Positions 57,368 to 64,000 of a stretch of DNA of 64,000 bases are shown piece after piece. Each line of letters starts with the position of its first letter. Position 1 is the stretch's first letter. The position numbers were made by a program, and so were the translations under genes. Source of the stretch: Spiribacter halobius (GTDB taxonomy: Bacteria; Pseudomonadota; Gammaproteobacteria; Nitrococcales; Nitrococcaceae). The DNA lies in contig NZ_CP086615.1 of NCBI RefSeq assembly GCF_020883455.1, forward strand, positions 1,116,001 to 1,180,000, read 5' to 3'. Below the pieces are notes generated by a model. That model was given only the letters and a program-made list of their open reading frames with translations, was not told where the DNA came from and did not search any database.

Positions 57368-58356
57368 TCCCGGCGGCCGTGCTCGGTAGGCGCTTCCTCC
57401 CCGCTTAGTGACTCCATCGAGGCGTAGAGGCGCTGCTTGAGCTCCTCGATCTCGCGGTCCTTCATGGCGAGGGCCTGCTCGAGCTCGTCGGGGTCCGGGC
57501 GGGGTCCGGCGGGGCGCTCTTCGGCGTCAGCGGGCGCGCCGTCGCCGTCGCGGGCCTCGCAAAGCTGCTGGTAGAGGTAGTTGTTCTCGTCCTCCAGCAC
57601 CTGCAGGCAGGTGCTGAGCTCGCGGCCGCGGCGCTCGATGCTCTCGATCTCCGCGCGCAGGGCCTCCGGATCGTTCCCGTCTCCGGCGGCGAGGCGTTCG
57701 CGTAGCGCCTCCAGGGCCTCGCTCTGGCCGTCGGCGAGGCTGCGGGCGTCGGTGCGGGTGGCCGCGCCTTCCTCCGGGGTCCCGTCATCGGCCGGCTCGA
57801 GATCCTCGGTGGCGGTCTCGAGGCGGGCCAGCAGCTGGTCGAGCTGCTCTGCCCAGGCCGTCTCCTGGCCGCGGAAGGTCTCGGCGATGCGCTGCCGCTC
57901 CTCCGCCGCCAGTTCCGGGTCCACCAGCCGGGTGAAGATCCGCTGCAGGCGCTCGTAGCCCACCTTCAGCTCGCGCAGGCCATCGCGGATCTCCAGCAGC
58001 TCGCCGACGCGCTTCGCCTCCCGCTGCAGCAACCGGCGCAGCCGCGCGCTCTCGTCGTCGCTCTCGGCGTACAGGGCCGCGAAGTGGTTCTGCCTGGCCT
58101 TGCTGTCGTCCAGGTCGAGTGCCTTGAGCTCGCCCTGCAGCACGCGCTGGCGCCGCTGCAGCGCACCGTTTTCGTCGGCCGTGCCTTCGCCGAGGGCATC
58201 GATCTCGGCCTCGAAGTGGCCGCGCAGGTCACCGGCGCCGTCGTTGGCGGCGCTGCGCCGCCGACGCAGCCGCCAGCCGAGCACGCCCGCAACGATGCTG
58301 ACGATCAGCAGCGCCTCCAGCAGCAGTGCGATGGCGATGACGGCCCCCTGGCTCAT
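57364..58356 (-). CDS. Single-pass membrane protein with long coiled coil
   Basis: A 330-residue protein. One N-terminal hydrophobic segment (residues about 5-27) is followed by an Arg-rich stop-transfer (RLRRRRS), then a long charged region of heptad-like helix (e.g. RQRVLQGELKALDLDD, RRLLQREAKRVGELLEIRDGL), with an acidic linker near 190-210 and another helix to about 270 (LEDENNYLYQQL). It ends DREIEELKQRLYASMESLSGEE. I do not recognise the family; such proteins can tether or scaffold in the cell envelope. Start 58356 has GGGGG on the minus strand. The stop is supplied by the family-1 repeat. Confidence 0.7.
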   Translation of the reverse strand: MSQGAVIAIALLLEALLIVSIVAGVLGWRLRRRRSAANDGAGDLRGHFEAEIDALGEGTADENGALQRRQRVLQGELKALDLDDSKARQNHFAALYAESDDESARLRRLLQREAKRVGELLEIRDGLRELKVGYERLQRIFTRLVDPELAAEERQRIAETFRGQETAWAEQLDQLLARLETATEDLEPADDGTPEEGAATRTDARSLADGQSEALEALRERLAAGDGNDPEALRAEIESIERRGRELSTCLQVLEDENNYLYQQLCEARDGDGAPADAEERPAGPRPDPDELEQALAMKDREIEELKQRLYASMESLSGEEAPTEHGRRD

Positions 58357-58412
58357 GCCCGGGATATCGGCCTGCGACGCAGGCCCTTGAACCCGCCCGC
58401 CCGGCGGCGCGG

Positions 58413-58439
58413 CTTGAATTCCACCCTGGCCGGCCGCAT
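58413..58439 (+). promoter_or_regulatory. Sigma-32-like promoter candidate for htpG
   Basis: CTTGAA (58413-58418), 15 bp, CCGCAT (58434-58439), similar to the heat-shock consensus CTTGAA/CCCCAT, 41 bp before the ATG. The position and gene make it plausible. Confidence 0.5.
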
Positions 58440-58480
58440 ACCGCGGTCGTCACCCGCAGAACACGAACGACCGTATCGCC

Positions 58481-60379
58481 ATGACCGAGACGCAGAGCGA
58501 AGAGACCCGGGAATTCCAGGCCGAGGTCCGGCAGCTGCTGGACCTGATGATCCACTCCCTCTACAGCAGTCGCGAGATCTTCCTGCGCGAGCTCATCTCC
58601 AATGCCGCCGATGCGGCCGACCGGCTGCGCTTCGAAGCGCTGCAGGATCCGGCGCTCAACGAGGATGACCCGGAGCCCGCGGTGTGGCTGCGGGTGGATC
58701 GGGACGCCCGCACGCTCACGGTGAGCGACAACGGCATCGGCATGAGTCGCGACGACGTCCTGGAGAATCTCGGCACCATCGCCCGCTCCGGCACCCGCCG
58801 CTTCCTGGATTCCCTCACCGGAGACCAGCGCCAGGACGCCCAGCTTATCGGTCAGTTCGGTGTCGGCTTCTACTCGGCGTTCATCGTCGCTGACCGTGTC
58901 GAGGTGCACACGCGGCGGGCCGGCACGCCGGCGGAGGCGGGCGTGCGCTGGGTCTCCGACGGCAGGGGCGAGTTCACCGTCAGCGATGAGCCGCGCCAGC
59001 GCCGGGGCACCGACGTGGTGCTGCACCTCGCCGAAGGCCAGGACGAATTCCTCGACCCCGAGCGGCTGCGCGCCATCGTCCGCCGCTACTCGGATCACAT
59101 CGCCGTGCCCATCCGCATGGCGGGCGGCGACGACGGCGAGGCGGAGACGATCAACCGTGCCTCGGCGCTCTGGATGCGCCCGAAGAGCGAGATCTCCGAG
59201 GAGGAATACCAGGCCTTCTACCAGCAGCTCACCCACGATCCCGAGCCGCCGCTGACCTGGCTGCACAACAAGGTGGAGGGCAATCAGGCCTATACCTCGC
59301 TGCTGTACATCCCGGCGCGGCGCCCGTTTGATCTGTTCGACCCGGAGCCGCACCACGGTCTGCGCCTTTACGTGCGCCGGGTGTTCATCATGGAGGACCG
59401 CGAGGGGCGGCTGATGCCGCGCTACCTGCGCTTCGTGCGCGGCGTGGTGGACTCCGACGACCTGCCGCTCAACGTCTCCCGGGAGCTGCTGCAGCACAAC
59501 AAGCTCATCGACCGTATCCGCGCCGCCTCGGTGAAGCGCGTGCTGGATGCGCTGGAGCGTCTCGCCAAGGACGAGCCCGAGCGCTATGCCCGCTTCTGGG
59601 AGGCCTTCGGCAGCGTGCTGAAGGAGGGTCCGGTGGAGGATGCGGGCAACCGTGAGCGCGTCGCCGGGCTGCTGCGCTTTCACTCCACCCATGGCGGCGA
59701 TGGTCCGGAGGTCTCGCTGGCGGACTATGTCGCCCGCATGAAAGCCGGCCAGAAGGCGATCTACTACCTCACTGCCGAGAGCCTCACGGCCGCCCGCAAC
59801 AGCCCGCATCTGGAGGTGTTCCGCAAGCACGGGGTCGAGGTGCTGCTGCTCGCGGAGCCGGTCGACGAGTGGCTGGTCACGCACCTCGCCGAATTCCAGG
59901 GCACCCCGCTGCGCTCCGTGGCCAAGGGCGAGCTGGAGCTGGACGCCCTCGGCGAGGCGGACGAATCCAGGCCGGAGCCGGCGGCGAGTGACGAGGCGGT
60001 GGAGGGGCTCCTCGGGCGGCTGCGCGAGGCCCTGTCCGAGCGGGTGTCCGACGTGCGGGTGAGCCGGCGGCTCACCGACTCGCCGGCCTGTATCGTGGTC
60101 GGCGAGTACGAGTTCGGCATGAACATGCAGCGCATGCTGCGCGCGGCGGGCCATGAGCTGCCGCAGAGCCGCCCGGCCCTGGAGATCAACCCGGGCCACC
60201 CGCTGATCCGTCGCCTGTCGCAGGGCGACGACGGCGGCCGCTTCGACGACTGGGCGAGCCTGCTCTACGAGCAGTCGGTGCTGATGGACGGCGGCCGGCT
60301 GGAGGATCCGGCCGGGTTCGTGCGCCGCATGAATACGCTGCTGAGCGGCGGGGACGCCCAGACCGCCGACAGCGCTTGA
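58481..60379 (+). CDS. htpG: Molecular chaperone HtpG (Hsp90)
   Basis: A 632-residue bacterial Hsp90. ATPase motifs: ELISNAADAADRLR, SDNGIGMSRDD, GQFGVGFYSAF. The middle domain has LYVRRVFIMEDREGRLMPRYLRFVRGVVDS and SRELLQHNKLI, and the C-terminal dimer domain ends the protein. It is preceded by a possible sigma-32 promoter. Its stop codon overlaps the -35 of the next operon's promoter. Confidence 0.97.
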   Translation: MTETQSEETREFQAEVRQLLDLMIHSLYSSREIFLRELISNAADAADRLRFEALQDPALNEDDPEPAVWLRVDRDARTLTVSDNGIGMSRDDVLENLGTIARSGTRRFLDSLTGDQRQDAQLIGQFGVGFYSAFIVADRVEVHTRRAGTPAEAGVRWVSDGRGEFTVSDEPRQRRGTDVVLHLAEGQDEFLDPERLRAIVRRYSDHIAVPIRMAGGDDGEAETINRASALWMRPKSEISEEEYQAFYQQLTHDPEPPLTWLHNKVEGNQAYTSLLYIPARRPFDLFDPEPHHGLRLYVRRVFIMEDREGRLMPRYLRFVRGVVDSDDLPLNVSRELLQHNKLIDRIRAASVKRVLDALERLAKDEPERYARFWEAFGSVLKEGPVEDAGNRERVAGLLRFHSTHGGDGPEVSLADYVARMKAGQKAIYYLTAESLTAARNSPHLEVFRKHGVEVLLLAEPVDEWLVTHLAEFQGTPLRSVAKGELELDALGEADESRPEPAASDEAVEGLLGRLREALSERVSDVRVSRRLTDSPACIVVGEYEFGMNMQRMLRAAGHELPQSRPALEINPGHPLIRRLSQGDDGGRFDDWASLLYEQSVLMDGGRLEDPAGFVRRMNTLLSGGDAQTADSA

Positions 60380-60404
60380 ACGTCACCAGTGTGCAGGCTA
60401 TAAA
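60376..60404 (+). promoter_or_regulatory. Sigma-70-type promoter candidate for minCDE
   Basis: TTGAAC (60376-60381), exactly 17 bp, TATAAA (60399-60404). It overlaps the htpG TGA stop (60377-60379) and lies 85 bp before minC. Confidence 0.6.
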
Positions 60405-60488
60405 GGCCGCCATTCGCACCGGGCCTGCCGCGGGCCCGGTGGCACCTCGTGGCAAGCCCGCCGCGCCGCGGCCGGCTCGGGAACCCTG

Positions 60489-61244
60489 ATGGCCTCGCAA
60501 CTGGACGCCGCGCAACCCGCCTTCGAGCTGAAGGGTCGCATGGCCACCCTCACCGTGCTGCGGGTGCTCACCCGCGATCCGGAGTCCCTGCTCGCGCAAC
60601 TGGACGAACGCCTCGCCGGTGCCCCCGGATTCTTCGCCGGCATGCCGCTGGTGCTGGAGCCGGCCGGCGAGGGGGAGTCGATCGCCGGCGAGGGTCTGCG
60701 CCGCGTGGTGGAGGGGCTGCGGGAGCGCGGGCTGGTGCCGGTGGCGAGCGTCGGACTGGAAGCGAGCGAGGCGGCAGCCGTTGGCCTCGGTACGCTGCGC
60801 AATCTCGAGGCGGGCCGCCGCCCGGCGACGTCCGAGCCCTCGACTGAACCCCCGGCGGACGCCGCCGCTGAGCCCGAGGTGGCTGCGGAGGCCGCCGCCG
60901 GGCCGGCGACGGCCGCCGGTGCGGCGCGGATCGTCACCCAGCCGGTGCGCTCGGGGCAGCAGATCTACGCCCGCGGCGGCGATCTGGTGGTCCTGGCCTC
61001 GGTGAGCCCCGGTGCAGAGGTGCTGGCGGACGGGCACGTGCACATCTATGGCGCCCTGCGCGGGCGGGCTCTGGCCGGTGTGCAGGGCGACGCCCGGGCG
61101 CGCATATTCTGCCAGACGCTGGAGGCCGAGCTCGTCGCCATCGCCGGGCATTACCAGCTGAGCGAGCAGTTCGAGGAAGATCTGCGCGGGCGCGCGGTGG
61201 GCATCCGCCTGGATGCCGATGCGCTTCGCGTCGAGGCGCTGTAG
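60489..61244 (+). CDS. minC: Septum-site determining protein MinC
   Basis: A 251-residue FtsZ inhibitor that stops division at the poles. The N-terminal MinC_N domain runs to about residue 110, an Ala/Pro-rich linker follows (SEPSTEPPADAAAEPEVA), and the C-terminal beta-helix domain has QPVRSGQQIYARGGDLVVL and GHVHIYGALRGRALAGV. It is the first gene of minCDE. Its start ATG 60489 has GGGAA upstream. Length is typical. Confidence 0.96.
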   Translation: MASQLDAAQPAFELKGRMATLTVLRVLTRDPESLLAQLDERLAGAPGFFAGMPLVLEPAGEGESIAGEGLRRVVEGLRERGLVPVASVGLEASEAAAVGLGTLRNLEAGRRPATSEPSTEPPADAAAEPEVAAEAAAGPATAAGAARIVTQPVRSGQQIYARGGDLVVLASVSPGAEVLADGHVHIYGALRGRALAGVQGDARARIFCQTLEAELVAIAGHYQLSEQFEEDLRGRAVGIRLDADALRVEAL

Positions 61245-61328
61245 CCGCGCGCTGCCCCGCGCGGGAGACAGAACATTTGGGGGCGGCGCCGCGGGGCGCC
61301 GGAGAACCGCATTCCGGAGGTGCAAGCA

Positions 61329-62135
61329 GTGGCGAAAATCGTCGTCGTGACATCCGGCAAGGGTGGGGTCGGCAAGACCACCACCAGCGCCGCGCTGGGA
61401 GCAGGTCTCGCAAAGGCGGGGCATCGCACGGTGGTGGTCGACTTCGATGTCGGCCTGCGCAACCTGGATCTGATCATGGGTTGCGAGCGCCGCGTGGTGT
61501 ACGACTTCGTCAACGTCATCAACGGCGAGGCGAACCTGAACCAGGCCGTGATCCGCGACAAGCGGGTGGAAGGGCTGGCGATCCTGCCTGCCTCCCAGAC
61601 CCGGGACAAGGACGCGCTTACCCTGGAGGGCGTGCAGAGCGTGCTCGAATCGCTCGCCGAGGACTATGACTACGTCGTCTGCGACTCGCCCGCCGGCATC
61701 GAGCGCGGCGCGCACCTCGCCATGTACTTTGCCGACGAGGCCCTGGTAGTGACCAACCCGGAGGTCTCCTCGGTGCGCGACTCCGACCGGGTGCTCGGCC
61801 TGCTGGCGAGCAAGACCCGGCGCGCCGAGCAGGGGCTCGATCCGGTGCGCGAGCATCTGCTCATTACCCGTTACGCGCCCTCGCGTGTCGGCAAGGGCGA
61901 GATGCTGAGCGTCGAGGACATCCGCGAGATCCTTGCCATCGACCTGCTCGGGGTGATCCCGGAGTCGACGGCGGTGCTCAACGCCTCCAACGCCGGCGTG
62001 CCGGTGGTGCTGGAGGACAAGACCGACGCCGGGCAGGCCTATGCCGATGCGGTGGCGCGGTTCCTCGGCGAGACCCGGGAGCATCGCTTCCTTACCGAGA
62101 AGAAGGGCTTCCTCGGCCGGCTGTTCGGGAGCTAG
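61329..62135 (+). CDS. minD: Septum-site determining ATPase MinD
   Basis: A 268-residue ParA/MinD ATPase that recruits MinC to the membrane. Walker A (deviant) SGKGGVGKTTTSA at the N-terminus and DSPAGIERG-type Walker B. The C-terminal amphipathic helix ends KGFLGRLFGS, which anchors to the membrane. The GTG at 61329 is preferred because the family starts at the AKIVVVTSGKGG segment and GGAGG lies 9 bp upstream; a GTG 9 bases earlier is less good. Confidence 0.96.
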   Translation: MAKIVVVTSGKGGVGKTTTSAALGAGLAKAGHRTVVVDFDVGLRNLDLIMGCERRVVYDFVNVINGEANLNQAVIRDKRVEGLAILPASQTRDKDALTLEGVQSVLESLAEDYDYVVCDSPAGIERGAHLAMYFADEALVVTNPEVSSVRDSDRVLGLLASKTRRAEQGLDPVREHLLITRYAPSRVGKGEMLSVEDIREILAIDLLGVIPESTAVLNASNAGVPVVLEDKTDAGQAYADAVARFLGETREHRFLTEKKGFLGRLFGS

Positions 62136-62140
62136 CGCCC

Positions 62141-62422
62141 ATGAGCTTTCTCAGCTACTTCCGCTCGCAGAAGAAGCGCTCCGCCGCGGTCGCGAAGGAG
62201 CGGCTGCAGATCATCGTCGCCAGGGAGCGCAGCTATCGCGGTGGTCCGGACTACCTGCCGCGACTGCAGGAGGAGCTGCTGCAGGTGATCCGGCGCTACA
62301 TCGCGGTGGACGACGACGCCGTGCGCATGCAGATCGACCGTGAGGGCGATTGCGAGGTGCTCGAGCTCAACGTCACCCTGCCGGAGGGCGCCGAGCAGAG
62401 CCGGGCCGGGGCGGACTCCTAG
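62141..62422 (+). CDS. minE: Cell division topological specificity factor MinE
   Basis: A 93-residue protein that drives MinD oscillation. N-terminal FLSYFRSQKKRSAAVAKERLQIIVARER is the MinD-binding/membrane part, and the C-terminal topological domain contains LLQVIRRYIAVDDDAVRMQ. It follows minD by 5 bp. The TAG stop (62420-62422) is the start of a TAGCCCG sequence, the left end of a family-2 repeat (copy f). Confidence 0.96.
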   Translation: MSFLSYFRSQKKRSAAVAKERLQIIVARERSYRGGPDYLPRLQEELLQVIRRYIAVDDDAVRMQIDREGDCEVLELNVTLPEGAEQSRAGADS

Positions 62423-62470
62423 CCCGCCGGATCCGCGCCCGCAACCGTGGACCGGTGAGATATCCGGGCT
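62420..62470. repeat. Family-2 repeat, copy f
   Basis: Left end TAGCCCG supplies the minE stop codon. The right part is GGACCGGTGAGATATCCGGGCT. It lies between convergent minE and mltD and may act as a 3'-end hairpin. Confidence 0.75.
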
Positions 62471-62496
62471 GGTCCCGAGTGCGTGAGCCGGGCGCG

Positions 62497-64000
62497 TTAG
62501 CGGCTGCTCTGGGCGGTCACGTCCACGCGCAGGCGCAGGGTCTGTCCCGGCTGCAGATAGCCGCCGGTGCCAAGACCGTTCCACTGCCTCAGCTGGCTGA
62601 CCGTGACGTTGAAGCGCTGGGCGATGGCGTAGAGCGAATCGCCCTTGCGCACGGTGTAGCGCACTGACTGCAACCGCGCCTCCGGCGCCGCACGGGCGGT
62701 GCGCACGGGCTGGGCATCCTCGGTCCAGATGGCGAGTTGCTGGCCGACGCGGAGGGTGTCGCCCGGCGCCATGTTGTTCCAGCCGGCGAGCTCGCGCACA
62801 CCGACGCCGTGACGGCGGGCGATGCTCCAGAAGCTGTCCCCGGAGCGCACCACGTAGGACTGCCGCTCGCGCCCGGCACGCTGGCGATCCTGCTGAGCGC
62901 GCAGGCGCTGGCCGGCGCTGAGTGCGTACTCGCCGCTCGGGCGGCTCGCCACCGGCACCAGCAGGTGGCTGCCGGCACGGATCAGCGAGCCGTTGAGGTC
63001 GTTGGCCTCGCGCAGGGCGTCCACGGTGACGTGATAGCGCCGGGCAATGGCGATGAGGCTCTCACCGGGCTGCACCCGATGCCGCTCCCAGCGCAGCCAC
63101 GACTCCGGCGGCCGCTCCGCCACTGCCGTGCGAAAGGCCTCCGCCAGCTCGAGTGGCAGCACCAGACGGTGCGGACCCTCCGGCGCCGTCGCCCAGCGGT
63201 TGTAACCCGGGTTGAGCTGGTAGAGCTGCTCTACCGTGATGCCGGCGAGCTCGGCGGCGAGCGCGAGGTCGATCTGGTGGTCGAGCTCAACGGTGGCGAT
63301 CTGCGGCTCGTTGGGAATTTCCGGGATGCTGAGGCCGTGGACCTCGGGGGCCTGCACCAGGTCCCGCAGGGCGAGCAGCCGCGGCACGTAGTGCCGCGTC
63401 TCCCGCGGCAGGTCAAGGGACCAGAAGTCGCCCGGTCGCCCGGCGGCGCGATTACGCTCGATCGCCCGCATGACCCGGCCCTCACCGGCGTTGTACGCCG
63501 CCACGGCCAGCAGCCAGTCGCCGTCGAACAGCTCCGAGAGGCGTTCCAGGTAGTCCAGGGCGGCGTCCGTGGCTGCGAGTACGTCACGGCGGCCGTCGTA
63601 CCACCAGTTCTGGGTCAGCCCGTAGTGCCGCCCGGTGGCCGGGACGAACTGCCAGATCCCGGCGGCGCGCCCGTGCGAGTAGGCAAAGGGCCGGAAGGCG
63701 CTCTCGACCACGGGCAGCAGCGCGAGCTCGGTGGGCAGGTCGCGCGCCTCGATCTGCTCGACGATATGGAAGAGGTAGGGCCTGGCGCGCTCCGCCACGC
63801 GGGCCATGTAGTCCGGCCGGGCGGCGAAGTAGCTGAGCTGCTGGCGGACCTTTGGGTCGTCCGCCTCGGGCAGCCGGAAGCCCTCGCGGATGCGCTGCCA
63901 GAGGTCGTCAGGGCGCGCCGGAGGGAGTGGGTCGGGCAGTGACGCGGGAGTCTCGAAGCTTACCAGGGCATCGGGCACCAGCGCCGCTGGCAGCTCTGGC
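62497..64000 (-). CDS. mltD: Membrane-bound lytic murein transglycosylase D (N-terminus beyond window)
   Basis: A peptidoglycan-cleaving enzyme (family GH23). The frame stays open to the end of the window, so the true start and signal peptide lie outside it; 500 residues are visible. The catalytic domain has LLPVVESAFRPFAYSHGRAAGIWQFVPATGRHYG (Glu in VESAF; the GIWQFVP motif) and LLAVAAYNAGEGRV. Three C-terminal LysM repeats bind glycan: one beginning HRVQPGESLIAIARRYHV, one YVVRSGDSFWSIARRHGV, and one YTVRKGDSLYAIAQRFNV. It is convergent with minCDE. Very confident family call. Confidence 0.95.
   Translation of the reverse strand, partial: PELPAALVPDALVSFETPASLPDPLPPARPDDLWQRIREGFRLPEADDPKVRQQLSYFAARPDYMARVAERARPYLFHIVEQIEARDLPTELALLPVVESAFRPFAYSHGRAAGIWQFVPATGRHYGLTQNWWYDGRRDVLAATDAALDYLERLSELFDGDWLLAVAAYNAGEGRVMRAIERNRAAGRPGDFWSLDLPRETRHYVPRLLALRDLVQAPEVHGLSIPEIPNEPQIATVELDHQIDLALAAELAGITVEQLYQLNPGYNRWATAPEGPHRLVLPLELAEAFRTAVAERPPESWLRWERHRVQPGESLIAIARRYHVTVDALREANDLNGSLIRAGSHLLVPVASRPSGEYALSAGQRLRAQQDRQRAGRERQSYVVRSGDSFWSIARRHGVGVRELAGWNNMAPGDTLRVGQQLAIWTEDAQPVRTARAAPEARLQSVRYTVRKGDSLYAIAQRFNVTVSQLRQWNGLGTGGYLQPGQTLRLRVDVTAQSSR

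Noticed and set aside
1-64000. tRNA or rRNA genes
   Set aside because: I saw no cloverleaf-type sequence or rRNA segment on either strand by eye; a tRNA search program could still find one.

Overview
This window is very GC-rich, densely packed chromosomal DNA from a bacterium that looks like a gammaproteobacterium. The supporting evidence is a type I glutamate-cysteine ligase, a gltX-cysS pair, the classic ffh / rpsP-rimM-trmD-rplS block, minCDE and lpxH. Base composition and gene content suggest a halophilic or halotolerant relative of the Ectothiorhodospiraceae. That placement is inference; there is no rRNA in the window to confirm it.

Layout. At 0-7 kb a truncated LysR regulator and a small membrane protein are followed by a caa3-type cytochrome c oxidase operon: subunit II with two fused haem c domains, subunit I, two subunit III genes and a subunit IV. 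At 7-20 kb lie membrane proteins, gshA, mscL with a zinc ribbon tail, a VOC dioxygenase, phaB, an HlyU-like protein, an AhpD-like protein divergent from its TetR regulator, an M14 carboxypeptidase with a hydrolase-OsmC fusion, a CDF metal transporter and an SDR. At 20.4-37.6 kb comes the metabolic centrepiece: a class III aminotransferase, a MetF-like/GcvT-like pair on the minus strand, then a long plus-strand run (M19-like protein, DUF5943-type protein, dgcA, dgcB, EtfA, EtfB, soxB, soxD, soxA, soxG) for dimethylglycine and sarcosine catabolism, i.e. the lower part of glycine betaine degradation. Methyl groups leave as C1 units on folate and electrons pass through a dedicated flavoprotein. 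At 37.7-42.5 kb are a small conserved protein, a GNAT acetyltransferase, and a GntR/FCD regulator overlapping a large FAD/Fe-S 2-hydroxyacid dehydrogenase. At 42.8-64 kb is mostly housekeeping: lpxH, gltX, cysS, a CorC-like protein, ypjD, ffh, rpsP-rimM-trmD-rplS, serB, cobB-msrB, an acetolactate synthase, a coiled-coil membrane protein, htpG, minCDE and the start-truncated mltD.

The most unusual part is the intergenic DNA. At least five families of dispersed palindromic repeats sit between genes: (1) five copies of an approximately 100-bp CACAACG-rich inverted repeat, all at gene 3' ends and four between convergent genes; (2) six copies of a short element with the core GAATCGGTGAGATATGCGGG, several of which supply a stop codon; (3) four copies of a two-stem palindrome with a conserved loop but completely different, yet still complementary, 28-30 bp stems; (4) four short hairpins and (5) a 40-bp perfect palindrome and its relative, concentrated in the soxB-soxD gap and at the end of soxG. 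No transposase, integrase, CRISPR array, rRNA or tRNA was seen.
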